A stretch of DNA of 64,000 nt from positions 1-64,000 of the forward strand of contig CAVLDO010000002.1 of the NCBI GenBank assembly GCA_963662035.1. Reading direction: 5' to 3'. The stretch comes from Equibacterium sp963662035 (GTDB taxonomy: Bacteria > Bacteroidota > Bacteroidia > Bacteroidales > UBA932). How positions within the stretch are numbered: position 1 is the first letter of the stretch; every line of letters starts with the position of its first letter. The notes beneath the pieces were generated by a model. It worked only from the letters and a program-made list of their open reading frames with translations, made no database searches and had not been told where the DNA came from. Positions 50,073 through 58,416 of this stretch are shown piece by piece. Position numbers and translations under genes: made by a program.

Positions 50073-51569
50073 ATGAACGATAAACTCTACATTTTTGACA
50101 CGACTTTGCGCGATGGCGAGCAGGTTCCCGGCTGCCAGCTGAACACCATAGAGAAGATAGAACTTGCAAAACTGCTTGAGACACTGGGGGTTGACATTAT
50201 TGAATGCGGATTCCCCATCTCCAGCCCCGGCGATTTCAAATCGGTTGCGGAGATTTCGAAAATCATAACCGAATCCAGAATATGCGCGCTCTCAAGAGCG
50301 GTGGAAAAGGACATCGATGCAGCGGCCGAGGCACTGCACTTCGCCCGCCTGAAGCGTATCCACACCGGTATCGGTACATCTGACTATCATATCCGCTACA
50401 AATTCAACTCCAACCGCGACGAGATTCTGGAACGCGCGGTGGCCGCCGTCAAGTATGCGCGCGGCAAAGTTGACGATGTGGAGTTTTATGCAGAGGATGC
50501 CGGCCGCACAGACAACGAATATCTTGCGCGCGTGGTGGAGGCGGTGATTGCCGCCGGTGCCACGGTGGTCAACATCCCCGACACCACAGGATACTGCTTT
50601 CCCGAGGAGTTCGGCCGCAAGATAGCCTACCTGAAAAACAACGTGCCCAACATCGGCAAGGCCATAATCTCCACCCACTGTCACAACGACCTTGGTATGG
50701 CCACGGCAAACACCCTCGCGGGCGTGATGGCGGGGGCGCGGCAGGTCGAGGTCACCATCAACGGCATCGGAGAGCGTGCGGGCAACACCGCGCTGGAGGA
50801 GGTCGTGATGGCTATCAAGAGCCGCAAGGAGTTCCCGGTTTACACCGACATCAGGATAAACCACATCACCAAGGTGTCGCATCAGGTCTCCTCTATGATG
50901 AGGATGCCGGTGCAGCCCAACAAGGCCATCGTGGGGCGCAACGCGTTTGCCCACTCATCCGGAATCCATCAGGACGGCGTGCTCAAGAACCGTGAGAGCT
51001 ATGAGATAATCGACCCCACCGACATCGGGCTCACCGACTCGGTGATTGCGCTCACCGCCCGCAGCGGCCGTGCAGCTCTCAACTATCACCTGCACCGCCT
51101 GGGCATCAACCTTTCTGCGCAGGATCTGGGCATCGCCTACGAGAAGTTTCTCAGGGTCGCCGACAGCAAGAAGGATATCAGCGATGCCGACCTCTACGAG
51201 ATAGCCGGGGTTGCCGAGGGCAATGTAAAACAGAAGATTTCCCTTACATACCTGCAGGTTGTCTGCGGCAAGAATTCGATTCCCATGGCCACGGTCACCC
51301 TTGACATAGACGGCGAGAAGTGCACGGCCACCAGCGGCGGCATCGGCCCCATCGACGCGGCGTTCACCGCGGTCAAGAGCCTTGTGCACCGCAAGATAAA
51401 CCTGGAGGAGATGCTCATACAGTCCATCAACAGGGGGACCGACGACATCGGCAAGGTGCACATACAGATAGAGAACAAAGGGCAGGTCTATTACGGCTTT
51501 GCCGCCAACAAGGACATTATCACCGCCACGGTGGAGGCTCTTGTGAACGCCATTTCAAAGCTGTTGTAG
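50073..51569 (+). CDS. leuA: 2-isopropylmalate synthase
   Basis: First committed enzyme of leucine synthesis, condensing acetyl-CoA with 2-oxoisovalerate. The 498-residue protein has the DRE-TIM signature FDTTLRDGEQVPG, the metal-binding histidines in STHCHNDLGMATANTLAG, IVGRNAFAHSSGIHQDG, and a C-terminal LeuA regulatory domain with ATSGGIGPIDAAFTAVKS for leucine feedback. I chose ATG 50073; a longer frame begins 11 codons earlier inside the palindrome. It is divergent from the ilv leader. leuB, leuC and leuD are not in the window. Homocitrate or citramalate synthase is less likely given the ilv neighbours. Confidence 0.93.
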   Translation: MNDKLYIFDTTLRDGEQVPGCQLNTIEKIELAKLLETLGVDIIECGFPISSPGDFKSVAEISKIITESRICALSRAVEKDIDAAAEALHFARLKRIHTGIGTSDYHIRYKFNSNRDEILERAVAAVKYARGKVDDVEFYAEDAGRTDNEYLARVVEAVIAAGATVVNIPDTTGYCFPEEFGRKIAYLKNNVPNIGKAIISTHCHNDLGMATANTLAGVMAGARQVEVTINGIGERAGNTALEEVVMAIKSRKEFPVYTDIRINHITKVSHQVSSMMRMPVQPNKAIVGRNAFAHSSGIHQDGVLKNRESYEIIDPTDIGLTDSVIALTARSGRAALNYHLHRLGINLSAQDLGIAYEKFLRVADSKKDISDADLYEIAGVAEGNVKQKISLTYLQVVCGKNSIPMATVTLDIDGEKCTATSGGIGPIDAAFTAVKSLVHRKINLEEMLIQSINRGTDDIGKVHIQIENKGQVYYGFAANKDIITATVEALVNAISKLL

Positions 51570-51591
51570 CGGATTTGTCCGGAACTTTTGC

Positions 51592-51599
51592 TATTTTTG
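51592..51599 (+). promoter_or_regulatory. -7 box TATTTTTG of the nucleoside phosphorylase gene
   Basis: Match to TAnnTTTG, 26 bases before the ATG at 51626. Confidence 0.65.
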
Positions 51600-51625
51600 C
51601 TTGAACCGCATAAAAGTTTTGGCAT

Positions 51626-52498
51626 ATGATAGCTGAATCAGAACTTATTATCAACGCGGACGGGTCCGCGTTTCACATCCATATCAAGCCCGAAAATCTA
51701 TCCGACAAAGTCCTGCTGGTGGGAGATCCCGACAGGGTCGCTATGGTCGCCACCTTTTTCGACAGCATAGAGGCAGAGGGGCAGAGCCGCGAATTCCGCT
51801 ATGTCACCGGGCTGTACAAAGGCTGCCGGATGACCTGCCTCTCGCACGGCATAGGCCCCGACAATATCGACATTGTGGTGACGGAACTCGACGCCCTCGC
51901 CAACGTGGACTTTGCCACGCGCGAAATCCGACCCTCGCACCGCCGCCTCACTCTGCTCCGTATGGGCACTTGCGGCGCCATTCAGAGTGACATTCCGCTG
52001 GGCGGCTGCATTCTCTCCCACGTCAGCATAGGCTTCGACTGCCTGATGCGCTGGTATGCCGGCATCGATAAGATAAATCTGAAGGATTACGAGGAAGATT
52101 TTCTCAAGTTTATGGATTGGGACGCCGCCGGGCTGCCGCGCCCCTATTTTGTGAAGGCCTCGCAGAAGATGATAGACGCCCTCGGCGGCTGGACCCTGCC
52201 GGGGATGACAATCTCCGCCCCCGGCTTTTACGGGCCGCAGGGGCGCGTGATACGGCTGCCTCTGGCGATGCCGGATATGCTTGCGAAGCTTGAGGCGTGG
52301 CGCTACGACGGACGGCGCATCACCAACTTCGAGATGGAGAGCGGGGCGCTGGCGGGGCTTGCGGCGCAGTTGGGACACGATGCCATTACGGTGTGCTGCG
52401 CAATCGCCAACCGCTATGCCGGAAACAGCAACACCGACTACAAGATGGCGGTGCGCGAGATGATTGCGAAAAGTCTGGAGACTATGGTGACTATATAA
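51626..52498 (+). CDS. Nucleoside phosphorylase (uridine phosphorylase-like)
   Basis: A 290-residue PNP/UDP-family enzyme that cleaves nucleosides with phosphate. It has VLLVGDPDRVAMVATFF with the phosphate-binding Gly and Arg, SHGIGPDNIDIVVTEL, LLRMGTCGAIQSDIPLG, and the nucleoside-binding FEMESGALAGLAAQLGHD. The order of motifs is that of uridine phosphorylase, but the ribose and base site is not diagnostic enough to name the substrate. It has its own -7 box and a terminator right after the stop. Confidence 0.87.
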   Translation: MIAESELIINADGSAFHIHIKPENLSDKVLLVGDPDRVAMVATFFDSIEAEGQSREFRYVTGLYKGCRMTCLSHGIGPDNIDIVVTELDALANVDFATREIRPSHRRLTLLRMGTCGAIQSDIPLGGCILSHVSIGFDCLMRWYAGIDKINLKDYEEDFLKFMDWDAAGLPRPYFVKASQKMIDALGGWTLPGMTISAPGFYGPQGRVIRLPLAMPDMLAKLEAWRYDGRRITNFEMESGALAGLAAQLGHDAITVCCAIANRYAGNSNTDYKMAVREMIAKSLETMVTI

Positions 52499-52499
52499 C

Positions 52500-52534
52500 A
52501 AAGATGGCGGGCACTGATGGCCCGCCATCTTTGT
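52500..52534. terminator. Terminator shared by the nucleoside phosphorylase and Spy-like genes
   Basis: A 13-base-pair stem AAAGATGGCGGGC / GCCCGCCATCTTT with a short loop between the two convergent genes. The tails are only modestly T-rich on either strand. Confidence 0.75.
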
Positions 52535-52546
52535 TCTCTTTCTGTG

Positions 52547-53137
52547 TTACTGCTGCCTGGTATCTCCGCCGTGGCGCGGACTGCCGCCGCGTGGTCTCTG
52601 CCGCATCTTGGAGAGGCGCTCCTGCTCGGAGCGGACCCATTTGTTGTACTGCTCGTCGGTGAGAATCTTGCGCATCTTCTTGTCCTTTTTGATGCGGGCC
52701 TTCTCGTGAGCCTCGCGCAGCTCCTTCATCTGGAGTTCTGTCAGCGGCTGGAATTCCTGCTTGTCAGGACGGCCGCCCATGCCGGGTCCCATACCTGGAC
52801 CGCCGGGTCTGGGCCCCATACCTGGACCGGGACCGAAGCCGGGCTGCATGCCGCGTCCCAGGTAGAGCGAATCGGCCTCGGCCTCTTTAAGCTCCTTGAG
52901 ATTGAGCTTGTAGATTTTCTTGTACTGCTTCTCTGTCAAATCCAGCTCGCTGTCCATTTTATCCGTGATTTTGCGCGCAATCTGCTGCAGAGAGGGCTTT
53001 TTGCCGGGCTCGCGCATTTCGCCCATCGGGGGGCGCTGCCCCTCTTCCGGCATTCGGGGCGGCTCGTTCTGCGCCGGGAGGGTCGCGGGCGCAATGGCCA
53101 GCGCCGCAATCAGCAGGTGTCTGTAAAGCTTGTTCAT
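52547..53137 (-). CDS. Exported Spy/CpxP-like (LTxxQ-type) protein
   Basis: A 196-residue secreted protein with a signal peptide (about 1-23, HLLIAALAIAPATLPAQ). The mature part is strongly charged and helical, with LDLTEKQYKKIYKLNLKELKE (an LTxxQ-like repeat) and ILTDEQYNKWVRSEQERLSKM, as in periplasmic Spy/CpxP-type chaperones and stress sensors. Between the helices lies a low-complexity Gly-Pro-Met segment of about 30 residues (GFGPGPGMGPRPGGPGMGPG). In Bacteroidota such proteins often accompany sigma-E-type systems, but none is next to it here. Confidence 0.75.
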   Translation of the reverse strand: MNKLYRHLLIAALAIAPATLPAQNEPPRMPEEGQRPPMGEMREPGKKPSLQQIARKITDKMDSELDLTEKQYKKIYKLNLKELKEAEADSLYLGRGMQPGFGPGPGMGPRPGGPGMGPGMGGRPDKQEFQPLTELQMKELREAHEKARIKKDKKMRKILTDEQYNKWVRSEQERLSKMRQRPRGGSPRHGGDTRQQ

Positions 53138-53177
53138 TATCTTTTTTTTAATACGATTCCAACTGTTTTAGATGCAG

Positions 53178-53214
53178 AAACCGCCCGCAGGTTTAACCCT
53201 CCGGGCGGTTTTCT
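53178..53214 (-). terminator. Terminator of the lysC-dapB-dapA-ddh operon
   Basis: A ten-base stem AAACCGCCCG / CGGGCGGTTT around a 14-base loop, 19 bases after the ddh stop in the minus direction; the U tract on that side is short. Confidence 0.65.
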
Positions 53215-53232
53215 CTCTGCCACACGTAAGTT

Positions 53233-54126
53233 CTATACGAGGCGCAGCCAGCTGTCGCGCTCTCCCGGAAGAAGATCCACCGGCGGAATTTCTATCATCG
53301 TGTAGCAGCCGCTTTTCTGGCGCAGCACTGCGCGGGCTGCCGCCACGAGAATCTGACCGGTGAGGGCGGGGTTGTTTATGCTCATCGCAAACTCGAAGTT
53401 CTGGTTCTGGGTCTTGCCCGAAACACCCTTGCGGGTCAGGTGCACGCCGTGTCCCATATCTTTGAGGGCGTCCACGCTGGCAACTTCTGTCACATAAGTC
53501 TCGTCGCCCGCAAAATAGGGGTCGGCCTTGATGGATGTCTCGACGTCCGCAAACTTGTAGCCGCTCTTAAGCTGCACATACACCATACGGCGGTGGACCC
53601 CTGTACCGGTGGGGATAGTCATCGACAGGGCGTCCGCAACGCCGTCGATAGCCTTGACGGCCACCGAGTGGCCCATACTCATACCGGGACCGAAGTTGGT
53701 GTAGGTGAGACCCTTGGGGGCGCAGGCCTCCAGAATGGCGCGCACCATAGAGTCTGTGCCGGGATCCCAGCCCGCAGAAATTATGCACGCCTTGCCAGCC
53801 TTTTTGGCGGCGGCGCCGAGTCTTTCGCGCAGCGCGGGGATTTTGCCGTGGATGTCAAAGCTGTCCACCGTGTTGATGCCCAGGGCAAGCGCTTCAAGCG
53901 CGTGCTCCTCTATCTTGCGGGTGGGGGTTGCGAGAATCGCCACATCAACTTTCTCCAGCTCTTTGAGGGATGATGCCACTCTGTATGCCGCAATTTCTGC
54001 GGGGACATCCAACGCGTTGCGGCGCACGATGCCGGCGATTTCAAAATCGGGGGCCTGCTGCAGCGCTTCCACTGCGTAGCGGCCAATGTTGCCGTATCCC
54101 ACTACGGCCACTCTGCTCTTACTCAT
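53233..54126 (-). CDS. ddh: meso-Diaminopimelate dehydrogenase
   Basis: NADPH-dependent one-step conversion of tetrahydrodipicolinate to meso-diaminopimelate, bypassing the acetyl or succinyl branch. The 297-residue protein has VVGYGNIGRYAVEALQ (dinucleotide loop), VDSFDIHGKIP, SAGWDPGTDSM, the substrate-site segment NFGPGMSMGHSVAVK, and YVTEVASVDALKDMGHGV. It is last in the lysine operon after dapA (45-base gap), and its presence explains why no dapD, dapC or dapE genes are needed nearby. Confidence 0.95.
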   Translation of the reverse strand: MSKSRVAVVGYGNIGRYAVEALQQAPDFEIAGIVRRNALDVPAEIAAYRVASSLKELEKVDVAILATPTRKIEEHALEALALGINTVDSFDIHGKIPALRERLGAAAKKAGKACIISAGWDPGTDSMVRAILEACAPKGLTYTNFGPGMSMGHSVAVKAIDGVADALSMTIPTGTGVHRRMVYVQLKSGYKFADVETSIKADPYFAGDETYVTEVASVDALKDMGHGVHLTRKGVSGKTQNQNFEFAMSINNPALTGQILVAAARAVLRQKSGCYTMIEIPPVDLLPGERDSWLRLV

Positions 54127-54171
54127 AACCTGATGCTATAACCTGTTACTAATTATAAATGTGACTTTACT

Positions 54172-55053
54172 CTAAATAAGATTCAACTCTTTCAGGGTCT
54201 TTCTCATCAGCGCCATAGTGCTCTCCTGCGCCGGAACCAGAGGTATCCTGAGTTCGTTCTCTATTTTGCCCATCAGATACAGGGCCGCTTTGGCGGGGAT
54301 GGGGTTGCTCTCCACAAAGCAGTTTTTGAAGAGGTCGAACAGGCGGTGGTGGATGGGGCGCGCCGTGGCCAGGTCGCCGCGCAGCATCGCCTCGGTGAGG
54401 GCGACCATCTCGCGCGGCACTATGTTGGAGGCCACGCTGATGATGCCCGAAGCCCCGGTGGCCATCAGAGAGAGGGTCTCGTCATCGTTGCCGCTCAGAA
54501 CGGTGAAATCTTCGCCGGCACGGGCGATTATGCGGGAAATCTGGGTGTAGTTGCTCGAGGCCTCCTTCACTGCTATGATGTTGGGGTGAGCGGCCAGGCG
54601 CAGCGTGGTCTCGGCGCTGATGTTGACTCCGGTACGGCCCGGTACATTGTAGAGGACTACCGGCTTGGGGGCGTAATCGGCCACCGCGCTGAAGTATGAG
54701 TATAGACCATCCTGCGACGGCTTGTTGTAATATGGAGTCACCACCAGAAATGCGTCGGGCTCATAAGGGGCCAGAGTGTCGATGTTGGCGCGGGTCATCA
54801 CCAGTGAGTTGGTGCCGACTCCCACCATCACGGGGCGTCCGCAGGCGTTCTCCTTTGCAATCTTGAGCAGCTCTATGCGCTCCCTGTCCAGCAGGCAGGG
54901 GGTCTCGCCGGTTGTGCCCAGCGGCACCAGAAAATGTATGCCCGCTTCTATCTGTGCTTTGATGAGATTTTCAAAAGCCTTGTAGTCCACCTCCTCGTTT
55001 TTGAAGGGGGTTATCAATGCCGTTCCGCAACCTTGCAGTTTCAATCTGTTCAT
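54172..55053 (-). CDS. dapA: 4-hydroxy-tetrahydrodipicolinate synthase
   Basis: Condenses pyruvate and aspartate semialdehyde, committing flux to DAP and lysine. The 293-residue TIM barrel has LVPLGTTGETPCL, the catalytic Tyr in YYNKPSQDGLYSYF, VLYNVPGRTGVNI with the second Tyr, and the Schiff-base lysine in IIAVKEASSNY followed by VLSGNDDETL. It is third in the lysC-dapB-dapA-ddh operon, 18 bases after dapB. Confidence 0.96.
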   Translation of the reverse strand: MNRLKLQGCGTALITPFKNEEVDYKAFENLIKAQIEAGIHFLVPLGTTGETPCLLDRERIELLKIAKENACGRPVMVGVGTNSLVMTRANIDTLAPYEPDAFLVVTPYYNKPSQDGLYSYFSAVADYAPKPVVLYNVPGRTGVNISAETTLRLAAHPNIIAVKEASSNYTQISRIIARAGEDFTVLSGNDDETLSLMATGASGIISVASNIVPREMVALTEAMLRGDLATARPIHHRLFDLFKNCFVESNPIPAKAALYLMGKIENELRIPLVPAQESTMALMRKTLKELNLI

Positions 55054-55071
55054 ATCCTTAGCTTTTGAAAA

Positions 55072-55740
55072 TTAAAATAGATCCTTGAATTCGTGCACGC
55101 CGCCGGTGTGCTCAATCATAAGGGCGGCCTCCACGGCCCCCTGTGCCAGCCCTTCGCGGGAGAAGGCCTCGTGGCTGAGGACTATCTTGTCGCAAGAGCT
55201 CAAAAATGTGAGGGTGTGGATGCCCGGCACCTCGCCGATGCGCTGCGATGTGATGGGGGTGGAGAAATTCCCCGCCTTGTCCACTATCTCCCCGAGGGTG
55301 ATGGCGGTGCCGCTGGGGGCGTCCAGCTTGTGTATGTGGTGAATCTCCTCTATCGAGGGGGAGTAGCTGCCGTGACAAGAGCAGAGTGCCGACAGACGCT
55401 CGGCCGCCTTGAAGAGTATATTGACCCCGACGGAGAAGTTGGAGGCGTATATCATAGGGGTGCCGCACTGCTCGAAGCAGGCTGTCACTTCGCTTCTGAT
55501 GTCGTTCCAGCCGGTGGTGCCAACTACCACCGCCTTGAAGTTCTCCGCCAGAAGGCGGTAGTTGGCCTTGAAGGCGTCGGGGGTGGTGAAGTCTATGCAG
55601 ACGCACTCCTTCGCCAGTTCTTTGGGGGTGGAGGCGATGTCCTCGCTGCAGAGGGGATTCTCTATGCCGCGCCTGCGCAGCACATCCTCTATCATATGGC
55701 CCATCTTGCCATATCCGCTTATTATGACTTTAGTCGCCAT
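55072..55740 (-). CDS. dapB: 4-hydroxy-tetrahydrodipicolinate reductase
   Basis: NAD(P)H-dependent reduction of hydroxy-tetrahydrodipicolinate. The 222-residue protein has VIISGYGKMGHMIEDVL, CIDFTTPDAFKANY, VVGTTGW, ASNFSVGVNILF and the substrate loop EEIHHIHKLDAPSGTA with catalytic His and Lys. It is shorter than E. coli DapB (273) but has all core motifs, as in other Bacteroidota. I chose ATG 55740, which overlaps the last 11 bases of lysC, over a TTG two codons earlier. Confidence 0.94.
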   Translation of the reverse strand: MATKVIISGYGKMGHMIEDVLRRRGIENPLCSEDIASTPKELAKECVCIDFTTPDAFKANYRLLAENFKAVVVGTTGWNDIRSEVTACFEQCGTPMIYASNFSVGVNILFKAAERLSALCSCHGSYSPSIEEIHHIHKLDAPSGTAITLGEIVDKAGNFSTPITSQRIGEVPGIHTLTFLSSCDKIVLSHEAFSREGLAQGAVEAALMIEHTGGVHEFKDLF

Positions 55741-57103
55741 TTTCAAAGAAGGTCTTGTGCAGGTTGCGGATCACCGAGAGCATCTCGGGACGGTCCACAA
55801 CCATACTGAGGTTGAGGAAAGTGGAACCTTGGGACATCATATATATCTTGCTCTCGCTCACTGCGTCGAACACGGAGGCCACAGCCCCCTTGACTCCGAT
55901 GAGGTTCTTGCCTATTATGGAGACCTGCGACTTGTCGCGGTCTACGGTGATGCTGCCCCACTTGGAGAGGGCCTCCACAAGCGGCTCTATAGTCACTTGG
56001 GCGTCCACGGTCACCGACACGCTGGCCTCGGAGGTGCTTATCATATCCACCGACACTCCGAAATCGTCGAACACGGCGAAGATTTTGGCCAGGAAGCCGG
56101 AGGTATTTATCATATTGGGGTTATAGATGTTTATGACCCGTATATTCTCGTTGTATGAGATGGATTTGACTCCGTCGAATATGCAGGAGCTGCTCATCAC
56201 GGAGGTCCCTTCCCCCTCGGGATTCATAGAATTGAGCACGTAGAGCGGGATGTTCTTAGAGGCAGCCGGCTCTATGGAGAGCGGATGGAGTACCTTGGCG
56301 CCGAAGCGGGCCAGCTCGGCCGCCTCCTCATAGGAGATCTTGCCGATGCCGCGCGCTCTCCCAACTATATTGGGGTCGGCGGTGCAGATTCCGTCCACAT
56401 CGGTCCAGATTTCGACCCTGTCGGCGTCCAGCACCATACCCAGCAGGGAGGCGGAGTAGTCGCTGCTGCCGCGCCCCATAATGGTGGGGTCGCCGGTCAT
56501 AGTGACTCCCATAAAGCCCTGCGCAACCACTATGTCGGCGTTTTTGAAGGCCTTGCTGATGATGCTGTTGGCCCGCTTGGAGACCTCCGGCACGATGGCG
56601 GTGGCGTTGAGGTAGTCGTTGGTGGTGATCATAAAGTGGCGCGAATCCACCAGGGCGGTGGCCAGCCCCACGGCATTCATCATAAAGCTTACGATGTTGG
56701 TGGAGAGGTATTCGCCCATAGAGAGGATGTAGGCTTTGTCGGCATCGGGAATCTGCCCGCCCAGATGGGCCTTGTGGAGTGTCCAGAGCGAATTGCAGAG
56801 CTTGTCTATGGTGCCGTATATCCCCGTGATGTCGGGAGTGGGACGCTTGGGGTCCACCCCGGAGGCCAGGGCGTCGACTATGGATTTGTGGCGCTCTTTG
56901 AGGCCGGTCATTATCTCCTCGCATTTGTCCTTGTCGCCGCTCTCGGTGCTGTCGCAGAGGGCGTGCAGCAGATTGGTGACGCCGCTGCAGGCGGAGAGCA
57001 CCACTACGGGTTTGCTGTGGATTTTTTTGGAAATGATGGAGATGGTTCTCTTGATTGCGGCGGCGTCACCGATGGAGGTTCCGCCAAACTTCATTACTAT
57101 CAT
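55730..57103 (-). CDS. lysC: Aspartate kinase, monofunctional
   Basis: Phosphorylates aspartate, the first step of the aspartate family. The 457-residue protein has MKFGGTSIGDAAAIKR, SMGEYLSTNIV, FMGVTMTGDPTIMGRGSSDYSASLLG and WTDVDGICTADPNIV, and two ACT domains at the C-terminus (VDMISTSEASVSVTVD and the SIIGKNLIGVKGAVASVF region) for feedback by lysine or threonine. No homoserine dehydrogenase is fused. It leads the lysC-dapB-dapA-ddh operon. ATG 57103 is taken as start; Met at 57094 is an alternative. Confidence 0.95.
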   Translation of the reverse strand: MIVMKFGGTSIGDAAAIKRTISIISKKIHSKPVVVLSACSGVTNLLHALCDSTESGDKDKCEEIMTGLKERHKSIVDALASGVDPKRPTPDITGIYGTIDKLCNSLWTLHKAHLGGQIPDADKAYILSMGEYLSTNIVSFMMNAVGLATALVDSRHFMITTNDYLNATAIVPEVSKRANSIISKAFKNADIVVAQGFMGVTMTGDPTIMGRGSSDYSASLLGMVLDADRVEIWTDVDGICTADPNIVGRARGIGKISYEEAAELARFGAKVLHPLSIEPAASKNIPLYVLNSMNPEGEGTSVMSSSCIFDGVKSISYNENIRVINIYNPNMINTSGFLAKIFAVFDDFGVSVDMISTSEASVSVTVDAQVTIEPLVEALSKWGSITVDRDKSQVSIIGKNLIGVKGAVASVFDAVSESKIYMMSQGSTFLNLSMVVDRPEMLSVIRNLHKTFFENGD

Positions 57104-57175
57104 CGCTTAACAATTTTCAGTCGGCTAAATTAGTAATTAATCGGCTTTAAACGATGTTTTTCGCGAAGAAATAGC

Positions 57176-57183
57176 TATATTTG
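57176..57183 (+). promoter_or_regulatory. -7 box TATATTTG of the isomerase-like lipoprotein gene
   Basis: Exact match to TAnnTTTG, 41 bases before the ATG at 57225. Confidence 0.68.
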
Positions 57184-57224
57184 TTCTCATTTTTAACAGG
57201 TATTACTAACTTAAACTTAATACA

Positions 57225-58286
57225 ATGAAAACATTTAAAATTTTAATCGGGATTGCCCTTTCCGGTGCAATTCTTTGCTCCTGTCAAAGCACGCCCAAAG
57301 AGGAGAAGATCCCCGTCGCCATTCAGATCTACAGTCTGCGCGACAATCTTGAGCAGGATTTCGTGGGAACTCTGGCTGCTGTAAAGGATATGGGCTATGA
57401 CGGCCTCGAACTGGCAGGCCTCTACGGCCACACCCCCGAGCAGGTTAAATTCTGGTGCGACTCTCTGGGACTGGTGCCCATCTCGGCACACGTGCCGCTG
57501 GCTGATATGCAGGCCGACCTTGACAAGGTGATAAGCGACTACAAGACCATCGGCTGCGAATACATTGCGGTGCCCTTCCTGCCCGAAGAGCTGCGTCCCG
57601 CAGCATATCCCGAGGCATTCAAGGCCACTGTGGCTTCGATGGCACAGATAGCAAATAAGCTCAAGGCCGCAGGAATGACTCTGCTCTACCACAATCACGA
57701 CTTCGAGTTCCAGACTTTGGAAGACGGCACATACGGGCTTGACTATATTTATGCCAGCACCCCCGCCGATGAGCTGCAGAGCGAGCTTGACCTCTGCTGG
57801 ATCAAGTATTTTGGCGAAGATCCCGCCGAGTATCTGCGCAAATATGCCGACCGCGCCCCTCTGGTGCACTTCAAGGATTACTATTTCGAGGGTCCCAAGG
57901 AGGGCGACCCCTACGCGCTGCTGGGCGATGCCAAGGCCGAAACTGATGCGCCCAAGAGCGTGTTCGAGTTCCGTCCGCTGGGTTGCGGCCTTCAGGATGT
58001 CCCCTCCCTGGTGCAGGCTTTCAAGGATGCCCACTGCAAGTGGATCATCGTGGAGCAGGACAACCCCAGTATGGGTATGTGCCCTATGATGTGTATGAAA
58101 AAGGGTCTGGACAATCTCAAGAGGGTGCTTGACCCCGATTCGGCAGCTGCTCAAGGCGACTGCTGCAAGGCTGCCGAAAGCCAGTGCAAGGGCGAGGGTG
58201 ACTGCTGCAAGGCTGCCGAAGAAGGCTGCAAAGCAGAGGGTGACTGCTGCAAGGCTAAGGCTGACGCCGCCCCCTGCTGCAAATAA
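57225..58286 (+). CDS. Sugar phosphate isomerase/epimerase-like lipoprotein with Cys-rich tail
   Basis: A 353-residue protein with a lipobox LCSC (Cys20) and a xylose-isomerase-like TIM barrel (AP_endonuc_2 fold, about 30-305). Likely metal-site residues lie in LELAGLYG, LLYHNHDFEFQ, LDLCWIKYFG, LVHFKDYYF and FEFRPLG. Such exported barrels act as sugar or inositol epimerases, isomerases or 3-keto-sugar enzymes in Bacteroidota. Residues 311-353 are an unusual tail of tandem 14-residue units (GDCCKAAESQCKGE, GDCCKAAEEGCKAE, then GDCCKAKADAAPCCK), with ten cysteines. It is monocistronic, with a -7 box and terminator. The tail may bind metal; that is inference. Confidence 0.83.
   Translation: MKTFKILIGIALSGAILCSCQSTPKEEKIPVAIQIYSLRDNLEQDFVGTLAAVKDMGYDGLELAGLYGHTPEQVKFWCDSLGLVPISAHVPLADMQADLDKVISDYKTIGCEYIAVPFLPEELRPAAYPEAFKATVASMAQIANKLKAAGMTLLYHNHDFEFQTLEDGTYGLDYIYASTPADELQSELDLCWIKYFGEDPAEYLRKYADRAPLVHFKDYYFEGPKEGDPYALLGDAKAETDAPKSVFEFRPLGCGLQDVPSLVQAFKDAHCKWIIVEQDNPSMGMCPMMCMKKGLDNLKRVLDPDSAAAQGDCCKAAESQCKGEGDCCKAAEEGCKAEGDCCKAKADAAPCCK
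58155..58283 (+). repeat. In-frame 42-base tandem repeat (Cys-Cys units)
   Basis: Two full 42-base units (58155-58196, 58197-58238) and a diverged third (58239-58283), each opening with GG-GACTGCTGCAAGGCT. Units 1 and 2 agree over most positions, and the copies stay in frame with the lipoprotein gene, so they look like recent internal duplication that is kept by selection on the protein. Confidence 0.8.
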
Positions 58287-58312
58287 TCGCTGCACAGAGA
58301 GTAGAACAAACG

Positions 58313-58348
58313 AGGCGGGCTCCGAAAATCGGGCCCGCCTTGTTTTTT
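58313..58348 (+). terminator. Rho-independent terminator after the isomerase-like lipoprotein
   Basis: Stem AGGCGGGC / GCCCGCCT extended by CCG / CGG around an AAAAT loop, followed by TTGTTTTTT. Confidence 0.88.
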
Positions 58349-58369
58349 ATCACGGCGCACACTTAACAA

Positions 58370-58398
58370 AAAAGGGACGGCCGCCGACCGTCCCTTTT
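58370..58398 (-). terminator. Terminator of gdhA
   Basis: An 11-base-pair stem AAAAGGGACGG / CCGTCCCTTTT with a seven-base loop, and a T run on the minus-strand side (TTTTTTGTT). Confidence 0.85.
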
Positions 58399-58416
58399 CT
58401 CTGCGCTTTGCTCAGT

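Noticed and set aside
57104..57224. A short frame (ATGAGAACA..., minus strand) upstream of lysC, considered as a lysine or threonine leader peptide.
   Set aside because: It has only one Lys and one Thr in 14 codons and no terminator hairpin follows, so unlike the ilv leader it does not support attenuation.
58155..58283. The 42-base direct repeats were considered as a possible CRISPR or recombination site.
   Set aside because: They are contiguous, in frame and encode regular Cys-Cys units; there are no unique spacers.
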